Assembly: GCA_014904845.1 (NCBI GenBank)
Contig: MU119650.1
Coordinates: 1-33,603 of the forward strand
Direction: 5' to 3'
From: Acephala macrosclerotiorum
Lineage: Eukaryota; Ascomycota; Leotiomycetes; Helotiales; Mollisiaceae
DNA: 33,603 nucleotides
The translations under genes were made by a program, and so were the position numbers. Under the pieces are notes generated by a model. It was not told the origin of the DNA and made no database searches. It saw nothing but the letters and a program-made list of their open reading frames with translations. Of the stretch, positions 14,211 through 23,455 are shown in pieces (within the stretch, counting starts at the first letter, position 1; each line of letters opens with the position of its first letter).

Positions 14211-14760
14211 TAATAATAATTTAATTAATTATAAATATTATTAATTATTTTAATTTAATATTTAAATATTTAAAATTTATAATTTATAATATTTATTTAA
14301 TTTATTATAAAAATTTCAAATAAATTTATTAAACGTTTATTAAAATATTAAAATATAAAATTAAAAATTGTAAAAATTTTAATATTTTATTTAATTAATT
14401 ATTAAAAATATTAAAATAATAAATAAAAATAAAAATTGAAAATATTAATATTATTTAAAATTTAATTATAAAATCGATCGATTTAAATAAAATTTATACG
14501 TATAAAAAATATTATAAAAAATATTAAATTTATATATAAATAAATATTATAATTAAATATAATTATATAAAAATCGCGTATAATTGTTTATAATTATTCG
14601 AAAATCGAAAATTTTAATATTTTTATTAATCGAATTTATTTATTAATCGATTATTAATTAAATATTAAATTTTTAAATATATAATTATTATATAATACGC
14701 GTTATTAATAAATTATTAATACTATTAATAATTGATTAATAATATAAATTTTTTTTAATA
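14211..14760 (+). repeat. Repeat family B, RIP-saturated copy
   Basis: This aligns with the preserved B copies in the same orientation, but nearly every C or G outside CpG has become T or A. The clearest stretch is 14599-14650 against 9323-9375, where all four CpGs are kept. About 70 bases of the preserved copies (around 14925-14995) are missing here. It lies immediately upstream of the preserved copy at 14821. Confidence 0.75.
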
Positions 14761-14820
14761 TTATTTTAATATTATAACGTATTATTTTTATATTTATTAT
14801 TCATCAGAAAAAATATTTTT

Positions 14821-15560
14821 TGTTAGTCGTTTTGTCGAAAGACACGTGTACTAGTAGCGCTATTAGCGAGCCAATGGCAACTTAGTCGATTGCTAGCGCT
14901 ATCGACTATTTTAGTCTAGTACCAATAGCGTCAACTCAATGCCAATAGTATCAAAGCATTACTAATAGTATCAGTTTAAGTCTAAATATTTAAATATTTG
15001 AAACTTATAATCTATAGTATTTATTTAGTCTATTATAAGAGTTTCAAGTAAATCTATCGAGCGCGCATTGAAATATTAAACTACAAAATTGAAAACTATT
15101 GAATTTTAGTGTTTTTTGCCAAGAGACTAACGATCGCACTTTATTCGATTAATCATTGAAAATATCGAAAAAATAGATAAAAATGAGAATTGAAAATATT
15201 AATACTACTCGAAATCTGATCGTAGAATCGATCGATTCAAGCAAAGTTTACGCGCGTAGAAAGTGAGTACTGCGAGCGGGTACTACGAGCAGGTGCTGCA
15301 GTTGATCGGTATTGAGAGCTTAAAATGAGGCACTTAGAGATTGAGTGGTTTAATTGATTAAATGTGACTATATAAATGCCGCTCGCAGTCGTTTGCAGTC
15401 GCTCGAGAGTCGAGAGTTTTAGTGTTTTTATTGGCTCGAATCCACTTGTCAATCGATTATTATTGAGCGTCAAAGTTTTAAACATGCAATTACTGCGTAG
15501 TGTACGCTATTGGCAAGTCGCTAATATTATTGGCAATCAATTAATATATAAATTTTTTTT
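14821..15560 (+). repeat. Repeat family B, preserved copy 2
   Basis: This is the direct-repeat partner of 8696-9480. It begins TGTTAGTCG and has TGGCAATCA near the 3' end. The differences from copy 1 are mainly transitions in both directions, as expected if both copies were lightly mutated by RIP. A TATA-like ATATAAATG at about 15370 stands where copy 1 has GCATAGATG. The short reading frames here are not convincing genes: they lie within the repeat and are not conserved in copy 1. Confidence 0.75.
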
Positions 15561-15810
15561 TTTGATATTATATTAATAATATAAATTATTATTTTATTAT
15601 TAATTTATATTTTATAATAATTTTTATATACGATTATTATAAATTTTTTTTTATTCGAATTTAATAATTATTATTTATTAAAAAAATATTTATTTATATT
15701 TTATAATTATATTTAATAAAATAATAATATAATAATTTTTTTTTTTTTTTTATATTTAATATTTTTAATTTATAATTTAAAATTGAATTTAATATAATTT
15801 TATAAATTAA
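15561..15810 (+). repeat. Repeat family A, continuation after the B insertion
   Basis: The stretch matches 33200-33510 in the same orientation, including the shared TTTAATTTATAATTTAAAAT motif near 15770 and 33480. It appears to be the distal half of the family A copy that was interrupted at about 14210. Confidence 0.6.
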
Positions 15811-17485
15811 AAATATTATTTTTTTGTTAATTATAAATGTAATTTTATTATATTTATTTTTTATATATATTTTAAAAAAAAATTATTAAATATTATATTA
15901 AAAAATTTAATTTATTTATTATTAAATTTATTATTAAATTTATTTTTTAAAAATAATAAATTTGTTTTTAAACGATTTAATATATAATTTGTTTTTAATA
16001 TTTTAATAATTGTTTTTATTTATTATTTTATTATTTTTATTATTATTTATAATTTTTTTTAAAATAATATTTTTATTTATTTATTTTACGAAAAATAATA
16101 ATTCGATTTATTATAAAATTTATTATTTATTTAATAATTTATTTAAAAATTTTTAATTTTATTAAGTTTTTTATTACGATTTTTAAAATTATTATATTAA
16201 ATTTTTTTTAAATTTTTAAATAAATTTATATTATTTTTTTTTTAATTTTTAATAAATAATTTAATAATTTTATTATAATTTATTATAATTAAAATATTAT
16301 TAATTAATTTTTTATATTTTTTGATAGTAATAATTTATATTATATTTATTTAATTTTTTTTTTTAAAAATAAATTTAATAAAAATCTTTGAATTTATTAT
16401 TTTATTAAATTATTTTTTTTAATATTTATTAATATTTTTAAATATATTAATTTCATATGAATTTCGATTTATTTTTTATTAATATATTTTAAAAAATTTA
16501 TTTATAATAATATATAATTCGATTTTATATTTGTAATCGAATTTATTTATATTATAATTTTTTTAATATTAATATAAATATAATTAAATATAATTTTTTT
16601 TATTAATATTTTTATATTATTAATAATTAAATAATTTTTTTAATTAATATTTCGTTTTTATTATAAATTTGAAATTTATATCGATTAAAAAATTTTATTA
16701 TTATTATTTTTTTAATATAAATAAATATTTAAAAAAAAAAATTTATAATTAATTTAAAAATATTATAAATTAAATATATTTTAATTCATTTTTTTATAAT
16801 TTATTTAATATAAATATAATTGATTTTTAAATTTAATTTATAATAAAAATTTATATTATTATTATTTTTATTTTTATAATATAATTTAAAATAATATTTT
16901 TAATATTTTAATTATTTTAAATTTATATTTATAAGTTTTTATATATTTTTTAATAATATAATTTATATTATATTTTTAAATTTTTTTTTAATTAAAATTA
17001 ATAAAATTTTTTTATAATTTTTTAAATTTAAATTATAAATTTAATATAATTAAATATTTTATTTTTTTTTTTTATTAAAAATCGAAATTGTATTTATAAT
17101 CGTTAATTTAATTATTAATATTATAATTTTTAAAATAAATACGATTTTTTATATTCGAATTATTCAAAGAATTTTATTTTTTTAATTATTTTATTTTTTT
17201 TAAAAAAAATTATTAATTATATTTTCGATTTTTTATTTTTATTTTTAAATTTTTTTTTATAAAAATTATTAATTTAAATAATAATAATAATAATATATTA
17301 AATAAACTTTAAATGAAATTTTTAAATAAAAATATATTTAATATAAATAATAATAATATTATTATTTTAATTATTAATATTTATTAAAAAAAATTTTTTA
17401 ATAATTTTTTTAAATATAATATTATAATATATAATTTTTATTATAATTTTTTTTATTTAATTTAATTATTATTATTAAATTATTT
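15811..17485. other. RIP-saturated AT-rich DNA, no gene seen
   Basis: Nearly pure A+T with few CpGs. No reading frame, RNA gene or recognisable element was found. Confidence 0.65.
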
Positions 17486-17489
17486 TCAT

Positions 17490-17860
17490 TTTCATTTTTA
17501 ATATTAAAATTTATATAATAATAAATTAATAAAATTATTTAAAATTTAAAATATAAAAATATTTAATTAAATTTTAATTTATTTATAAATTTTATATAAT
17601 TTCAGTTAATTAATATATTATAATTATAAATATAATATAATCGTATATAAATTCAAATTTTAATATTTTTTATTAAATTAATTATATATTAATTCGAAAT
17701 TATAATATTATAAATTTTTTAAATAAATTAATTAAATCGTTAAATTTAAATATTTCGATTAAAAATTAATATTTTTCGTTTATAATTAAAATAATTCGTA
17801 TTACGTAAATTATACGTAATTTAATAAAAATTAATATTAGTTTTTAAAACGAATAATTAA
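17490..17860 (+). repeat. Repeat family A, tail fragment
   Basis: The part at 17500-17720 matches 13450-13640, 29520-29720 and 32030-32200. The element tail motif TTAATATTAGTTTTTAAA is at about 17830 and has counterparts at 24754 and 29850. The fragment lies upstream of repeat C and the first gene island. Confidence 0.6.
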
Positions 17861-18128
17861 TTATTTTAAATTTTTTAAATTTCGAATTTTAAAAAATTTA
17901 ATTAAAAAATTATCGATTAATTAAATTAGAAATTTAATAATTAATTATAATCTACGCGTAAATTTTACTAAAAACGCGTTTCACGTAAAATTTTTAAAAT
18001 TTAAATAGAAAAATTAATCAATTTTCCGATTGTAATATAGTATTAATAAAAAAGTACAACGTTAAAAATCTTTGGTTTTTTTATTTGAGTTTGAAAAATC
18101 TAAAGATATTTGTATTGATATTACTAAA
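17861..18128. other. Transition zone into gene island 1
   Basis: A+T falls gradually from the saturated repeat towards island 1. No gene or motif was recognised beyond scattered CpG-rich words such as ACGCG. Confidence 0.5.
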
Positions 18129-18308
18129 GATACTTATTACTAGTAATAAATCAAAAACGAAATAAATAAATTAAATAATTCGTTGATTGATTATTAATTC
18201 TAAATCTAATAAACGCGTAAAAATTGAAAAATATAATCTCAACTCTAGCGCAAGCGGCGCTAGTCCCGATCTGGCCTAGTACCGCACGTGACTACTAAAC
18301 TAATATTG
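18129..18308 (+). repeat. Repeat C, forward copy
   Basis: This stretch matches the reverse complement of 24869-25052. The core 18205-18308 aligns closely, sharing CTCAACTCTAGCGCA (near 18239) and CACGTGACTA (near 18284), and most mismatches are transitions. The segment lies at the left edge of island 1, upstream of the FAD oxidoreductase gene. Its class is unknown; it could be the end of a transposon or a duplicated boundary segment. Confidence 0.7.
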
Positions 18309-18768
18309 TATCCACAGTTTGGAAGCGAGATTTTAAGGGAGATAAAAGCTTTGATTCGGTTGCATTTCAAAGGTCGATCTCTACACATGAAGAGGGTGGT
18401 TAAGGACGATTGACGAATTTGATTTTGAATTTGGTCTTTTGGTCTTTTTCCAGGATGCAGCAGAACCGGTTAAAAGCTTTGAACCTTGTCCTATCCTGTT
18501 TCTACCAGCTATCCAAGGTACTCAAGACGTCACAGCCAATGGCGCTTGCCTGCCGGCATCGTATGTGAATTTTGACTGGGTATGTGAGCCCCGCACAGGA
18601 ACACCAGTTCTATGCATGATATGCAGCCATCTCAATTGGGATCAACCCTTGGAAAATTCGATGGCATCTCCTTTCATAAAGCGGTCAAGGCTCCTCAACT
18701 CCCCATTTTTGCGATTTCTATATCTTCTTTGCCAGTTTGAAGCTTCAAAGCTACTTTCGGAAACAATC
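18309..18768 (+). promoter_or_regulatory. Likely 5' region of the FAD oxidoreductase gene
   Basis: The region has normal composition, with pyrimidine-rich stretches (18671-18735) before the start codon, as is common upstream of fungal genes. The reading frame stays open back to 18439 but lacks an upstream ATG with a plausible leader; in-frame ATGs at 18616 and 18661 do not precede a signal peptide. TTTTTCCAG at 18436-18444 resembles an intron 3' end, so a 5' untranslated intron is possible. No TATA box is certain. Confidence 0.4.
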
Positions 18769-20196
18769 ATGTGGACGCCGATGACCTCTTTGAATCAATC
18801 TCTTCTAGTTTGCTTGCTGGTATTGTTTAGGGTCAGCAAAGCAACTAAACACGATCATGCTGTTGAGTCTCTTTACTTGAGCACAATCTCAAGTGAATAC
18901 TGCATTATCGGGGGTGGATCCAGCGGCACTTACGCCGCAGTTCGGCTGCAACAACTTGGAAGGACGGTTACTTTGATAGAGAAGGAGTCACGCCTTGGTG
19001 GGCATGTCAACACATACTCCGACCCCGTCACGGGAGATTCGTTCGATTACGGAGTAATCACTTTCGACAATATTTCAGTTGTCACCGACTATTTCGATTA
19101 TTTAAATGTCCCTCTTGCGCCGTTCTCCTACAGCAGTGCCACCACAGTCTTCGTGGACTTCGCAAATGGTAGCATAGTTCCAGCCGCTTCGCTTCCCCAG
19201 GGGAATATAACAGCTGCACTCATCAAATATATCGATCTCTTGGATGAATACCCGTATCTTTCCAATGGGTTCAACCTCCCCTCACCAGTCCCAGAAGATT
19301 TCTTGATGACATGGGGGGACTTCCTTGAGAAATATGATTTGGGCGATCTAGCTTTCGTGGCTTTTACCTTTCTCGAGGGCGTCGGAAATATTCTTGCTCA
19401 GCCTGCACTATATATGTTGAAGTACCTTGCAAAGGTTACAGTCGAAAATATTCTAGGACTTGGGAACAATGAATTTCTGTCGACAGCCCACCAGAATAAC
19501 CAAGAGCTTTACGACAAGGCAGTTGCGAAGCTAGGCGCCAATGCACTCATCAGTAGCAACGTGACTAGCGTGTCTCGGAGCGAGAGCCGTGTCGATGTTT
19601 TGGTCTCCAGTCCCTTTGGTCAAAAGCTCGTCAAATGCTCGAAGTTACTCATCGCCATCCCACCCACACCTGCGAACCTGGGGTTCCTGGATCTGCACCC
19701 CGAAGAAGAGGGTCTGTTCAGTAATTTCAACCATAGCTATTATTGGGACGGCGTCATACGGAACTCTGGCATCCCAGATTCTGTGTCATTGCAGAATGTT
19801 GATTTGGCCGCGCCATACGCAATACCGCCCATGCCAGGAATCTACGCGATATCCTATGCGGGACTTCCGAACCTGCAAACAGTATACTACACCAGCCCCT
19901 ATGCGCTCTCCGACGAAGAGGTCAAGTCCGAAATCCTAGATACAACAGCAAGGCTTGTCAAGTCGATGGGTTACCCGCCGGCAAATGGGACAATAGAACT
20001 AGTTGGTTTCAATAACCACGCACCTTTCGAGCTTACTGTCTCTACGAATTTGGTGAGGAGTGGGTTCTACGAAAGTATGAATGATCTGCAGGGGAAAAGA
20101 AGCACATTCTGGACGGGAGCAGCTTGGCAGGCTCAAGACTCGAGCCAGATTTGGAATTGGACGGAGTATGCCCTTCTGCCGCAGCTTTTGGTTTGA
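18769..20196 (+). CDS. Secreted FAD-dependent oxidoreductase, beta-cyclopiazonate dehydrogenase-like
   Basis: The frame encodes 475 residues from the chosen ATG. Residues 1-25 form a signal peptide with a leucine/valine core ending S-K-A. A Rossmann fold for FAD follows: GGGSSG at 48-53, an acidic residue (E71) ending the second strand, and GGHVNTY at 77-83. Near the C-terminus (about 450-465) lies GAAWQAQDSSQIWNW, resembling the conserved end of flavin amine-oxidase/phytoene-desaturase-type enzymes. Seven N-X-S/T sites fit passage through the secretory pathway. Relatives oxidise secondary metabolites, for example closing a ring in cyclopiazonate; the substrate here is unknown. The start at 18769 is preferred for its A at -3 and the leader; 18781 is the alternative. 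No stop, frameshift or clear intron interrupts it, unlike the two damaged neighbouring enzyme genes. It converges with the O-methyltransferase remnant. Confidence 0.85.
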   Translation: MWTPMTSLNQSLLVCLLVLFRVSKATKHDHAVESLYLSTISSEYCIIGGGSSGTYAAVRLQQLGRTVTLIEKESRLGGHVNTYSDPVTGDSFDYGVITFDNISVVTDYFDYLNVPLAPFSYSSATTVFVDFANGSIVPAASLPQGNITAALIKYIDLLDEYPYLSNGFNLPSPVPEDFLMTWGDFLEKYDLGDLAFVAFTFLEGVGNILAQPALYMLKYLAKVTVENILGLGNNEFLSTAHQNNQELYDKAVAKLGANALISSNVTSVSRSESRVDVLVSSPFGQKLVKCSKLLIAIPPTPANLGFLDLHPEEEGLFSNFNHSYYWDGVIRNSGIPDSVSLQNVDLAAPYAIPPMPGIYAISYAGLPNLQTVYYTSPYALSDEEVKSEILDTTARLVKSMGYPPANGTIELVGFNNHAPFELTVSTNLVRSGFYESMNDLQGKRSTFWTGAAWQAQDSSQIWNWTEYALLPQLLV

Positions 20197-20487
20197 TTTC
20201 TGGCGTGTATCGTCGAATTTCTTGATATAAGATAGAGTCGCTAAGAAACGCAAAATACAGAAGTGAGAGCACGATGCAAGGAAAAATGACAATTGTGGAA
20301 ACACCGAAAGCGGGAGATAACTGTGTAGGGATTGAAGAAGAGGAACGAGTCTAAGGTCCTAAGCAATACCTGCGATAAAAATGAACTACCTAGGCATTTT
20401 TCAGCTTTCAAAGTGCTGCAGGAATGCCCTCTTTAGGTTTCTTTCCATCGAATAGATGCTTGTGACCTTATACTTTTGGTCACTTGC
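20197..20487. other. Intergenic region between convergent genes
   Basis: The 291 bases have normal composition and lie between the stop codons of the FAD oxidoreductase (+) and the O-methyltransferase remnant (-). They should hold both 3' ends. No clear polyadenylation signal or coding sequence was identified; reading frames here are opposite-strand shadows. Confidence 0.5.
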
Positions 20488-21739
20488 TTATGTTCTGAGT
20501 CGTCCTTCCACGCAAGCTCTTGGTACACCTAGGGCTCTCCAAATCCGAAACAATTGCATACCGGCGCTTTCCAGCAAAGTCCGAAATCCTGCCTCCCTTC
20601 GCTCCTTGTCACCCACTGTCATGACACATTGATCCAGAACTGCAGCTGGGAAGTCCGCTTGCCCAATCCCTTGAGGAAGGATCATCTCACACATCAGCAC
20701 CCGCGAATCTGGCCCCATCGCTTCGCGAGCTGCGAGAGAATATCGATGCAGACAGGATCAGCGTAATCATGCATGATCATTCACATGAAATAAGCCGTTG
20801 TGCCTTTCACAGGTTGCTCGGCGCGGAAATCATGTGGCACCAGTACCACGTCTTCTGGCAATGCCTTGCTTGCCGTCGCCATCTGTATGACATCTGGTAG
20901 ATCCTGCAGCACACAATTCTTGGCATCCAACTCTGGATGCTTGTCCGAAACCTGCTTCAGGACAGCTCCATGACCGCCTCCAACGTCCACAAGTCTCACC
21001 CGGTGTTCCTCACTCGTGTTCTTGAGAAGGCTGAAATCGAAATGTCCCATAACTGGGATAGCCACATCAAGACCAGACATTCCGACCTGAAAAGTTGCAA
21101 TCTTCGACGGATCTTGGGGCATTATGGCCCATACTGGTGTTCCATCTTGATTGTGTGTCCAGATGTGTGGATTATACAATGGATCGTCAGGCTCCCATGC
21201 GTGCTGGAGTTGATTGTGGGCATCAAGGTAGTCGTCGAAGTTGTGTATGTTTCTGAACCACTCATCGTACCTAAATTTAAGTATGAGCTAAGGGGAATGA
21301 GAAGGGATCTGGGATAGATTCACATCATCAAGAATAGCTGCTCTGGACCTGGGCGAGAAGTAAGGTACGAGATCGTGAACTTGGTATGCTTGTAGCCGCC
21401 GCCATCCGATCGAGACTGATCAAGAAATTCGGTGGTCACCATTCATTCAATGTAGTTTAGCCTTTGCTCGAAGCATATCAACTGAATTCGGTACACCGAT
21501 GATGTCAAGAACTGAATTCTCTCACCTAGGATACGACCCATTCGTTCTAAAGAATGAATTAGCTTCCGTCATCTAAAACTCATTGATACATGTTTGAGAC
21601 TCGAGGTCAGGAGACATGTAGTCATCGAGATCGGGCGCAGTGTGTTATAGCTTGGTGCGACATTGGTGAGATCCGATATGAGTGATTGCAGTTCATCCGG
21701 TGTTGGGAGAGATGGTAAGGCCACTGTTGATTTTTGCAT
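20488..21739 (-). pseudogene. Class I SAM-dependent O-methyltransferase, broken
   Basis: On the minus strand this reads as a fungal O-methyltransferase of the caffeate/sterigmatocystin OMT-like family. The start region near 21739 contains LPTPDELQSLISDL. The middle has the SAM-binding motif VDVGGGHG, and MIMHDY carries the expected catalytic histidine. The C-terminal part from DSRVLMCEMILP to the stop at 20488 looks complete. Breaks: a TGA at 20781-20783 just before the catalytic motif, a one-base loss near 20719-20720, and another TGA at 21443-21445. Both TGAs could be CGA changed by C-to-T. About 40-50 residues expected after the N-terminal motif are missing or unreadable. Two introns are likely (21271-21323 and, less sure, 21462-21525). 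It probably methylated a small-molecule hydroxyl in secondary metabolism. A sequencing error could explain one break but hardly all. Confidence 0.85.
21271..21323 (-). other. Predicted 53-bp intron in the O-methyltransferase remnant
   Basis: On the minus strand it begins GTGAAT and ends AAATTTAG. Removing it joins the frame ending in LFLMM to YDEWFRN, which is the order expected in the family. Length and short pyrimidine-rich interior are typical of ascomycete introns. Confidence 0.7.
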
Positions 21740-22151
21740 GACATAAATTGCGACTCAGATGTCCTTATCGAGGAGATGGAGAAATAAAATGGGACAGCCT
21801 AATCAAAAGGCTTTTTCAACTGTCTGTGCTCTCACCTGTTTTCCTGCATAAAAGTCTGGAGCATGCTTTTGTAGGGGTCTTTGCTCCTTGGGCCCATCCT
21901 CCCATTCGGGAAGAAAGTTCAACCCGGCGGCTATATGGCCCGACTAGCAGCGCATCGTCGAGCCGAGCTAGTGATTGTCATTGATGCGGACAATAGTAGT
22001 AACATCGAGACGTTTCTTTGTCACCGGCTGACTTTGAGACTAGACACCGAACTTGATCAGTCCAACTCAACAAGTGGGGAGATTTGCAGCCGCGAAGAAA
22101 CGTAGGGGAAATTTACATTCGCGTCTGGGAAACTCAGGCTCTAACCACGAA
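21740..22151. other. Intergenic region, no supported gene
   Basis: This stretch of normal composition is the likely promoter side of the broken O-methyltransferase. Short overlapping frames at 21748-21984 and 21881-22105 (+) lack family features, and at least the second opens with a non-ATG codon. A fragment around GGYMARLAAHRRAELVIVID (from about 21929) looks protein-like but was not recognised. Confidence 0.4.
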
Positions 22152-22472
22152 ATGGAAAGACGAGGGTCTCCACAGACGCTCGTCGTGATGAAGACTCATG
22201 CTCATTATCAAGCTGCTTGTAAGGCTTGGAAAGAGCATTGCGAAGTCGTAAGGAAGCGCCTTACAGAGCTAATGACTGAAACCCTTAAAGACTTTCTTGG
22301 AGATATGTACGACCTGGTCGTATCTTTGTTATCGGGTGTCCTTGCTCTAAGTCCGACTTCACACAGTTCGCGGTCTTCGGCAGCTCTTGTTTCGAGTGAA
22401 AATGACTCGAATCGTGTTTTGCCACCTATTACGAAGAGGATGGTTCCTGAGGTTATCATCATCGACGACTGA
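22152..22472 (+). CDS. Small hypothetical protein
   Basis: The frame encodes 106 residues from the first ATG; it stays open upstream to about 22053 but only with a TTG start. The N-terminal half has a charged, probably helical stretch (AACKAWKEHCEVVRKRLTEL), followed by a leucine/valine-rich segment (DLVVSLLSGVLAL), a serine-rich part and an acidic end (EVIIIDD). No family was recognised, and the hydrophobic stretch is too short for a confident membrane segment. It lies at the right edge of island 1, before the composition falls back to AT. It may be a fragment of a larger degraded gene or a chance frame; an overlapping minus-strand frame at 22208-22603 is no better. Confidence 0.3.
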   Translation: MERRGSPQTLVVMKTHAHYQAACKAWKEHCEVVRKRLTELMTETLKDFLGDMYDLVVSLLSGVLALSPTSHSSRSSAALVSSENDSNRVLPPITKRMVPEVIIIDD

Positions 22473-23455
22473 CACCTGCTATAGAAGGTTGTCGTTCGCG
22501 ATTTGTATATGCGTGTATTGAGATCAGATATATAAGACCATTTAACTGTATCGTTAAATCGCTGGCTAATATTGAAGCTCAAGAGTAAGATATTCAATCG
22601 CACGTTCTCTCCACTGGGGATGGCGTGTACGTATGGACCAAGCTGTCAAACTTGCGGCCATTTTAATTTTACGTAAAATTCGATTACTATGCCTATAGAT
22701 AGCGGAAGTACATTTAATACAACTTCTCTTCGATTTTCTCAATATTTAAAGCGAATTGAACAAGATGGCTGAAAATTACGACTGTATCGTTATTAGTAAT
22801 AGATTCAAAAGATTATACGAAAAAGAATAAAACACGATTTACTCGATTTAATCGAGAAATCGACCAGTTTTATTAATCGCTTAATTAAAAAAACCGCTGT
22901 TTTTATTTATAGTAAAAAAGAAAAAGAAAAATATTAGTTTGATTAATTTAATTGGATTAGCATTTTCAATTTTAATTAAAAAATTATATAAAATAAAAAT
23001 TTAAACGAGTTTATTATTAAAAAATTTTATATGTCGTATTATTTTAAATAGTATTTAAATAATCGTATTCGATAAAACAATATACTAATATTAGAACTAG
23101 TATTAAAACTAATTTAAAATTGAAATTAGAATTAAAAATTAATATTATTAATAATTATAAATTATAATATATTTTTTAAATTAATTATAATAAAAATTAT
23201 TAATTAAAAATTTTAAAATTTTTATTTATTTATTAATAATATTAAAATATAATTTAAAAAAATATATAAAAATTAAAAATTTTAATAAAATAATAATAAT
23301 TTATTTAAAAATATATAATAAAAAATATAATTTAAATATTAAAAAATTATTAATTTATTAATTATTTAATATAATATAAAAAATTTAATTACTAAATTTT
23401 TTTAAATTAAATAATAATAAATTAATAAAATCGTTTAAAATTTAATAAAACGTTT
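22473..23455. other. Right edge of island 1 grading into AT-rich DNA
   Basis: Composition is normal to about 22700, intermediate to about 22920, then RIP-saturated. No gene was recognised. The gradual change fits RIP spreading from a repeat into single-copy flanks, or the end of an older repeat. Confidence 0.55.

Noticed and set aside
15237..15576. Overlapping short frames on both strands in family B copy 2
   Set aside because: They lie inside a repeat, and copy 1 differs by indels that would break them.
1..17800. Mitochondrial DNA or a mitochondrial insertion, because of the extreme A+T
   Set aside because: No mitochondrial proteins, tRNAs or rRNAs are recognisable, and graded copies of the same repeats show that the A+T arises by C-to-T and G-to-A mutation.
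19589..19939. 116-codon plus-strand frame
   Set aside because: Shadow frame within the FAD oxidoreductase gene.
19999..20304. Two minus-strand frames at the end of the FAD gene
   Set aside because: Opposite-strand shadows of the conserved C-terminal coding region, with no family features.
20937..21317. 126-codon plus-strand frame
   Set aside because: Opposite-strand shadow of the O-methyltransferase remnant.
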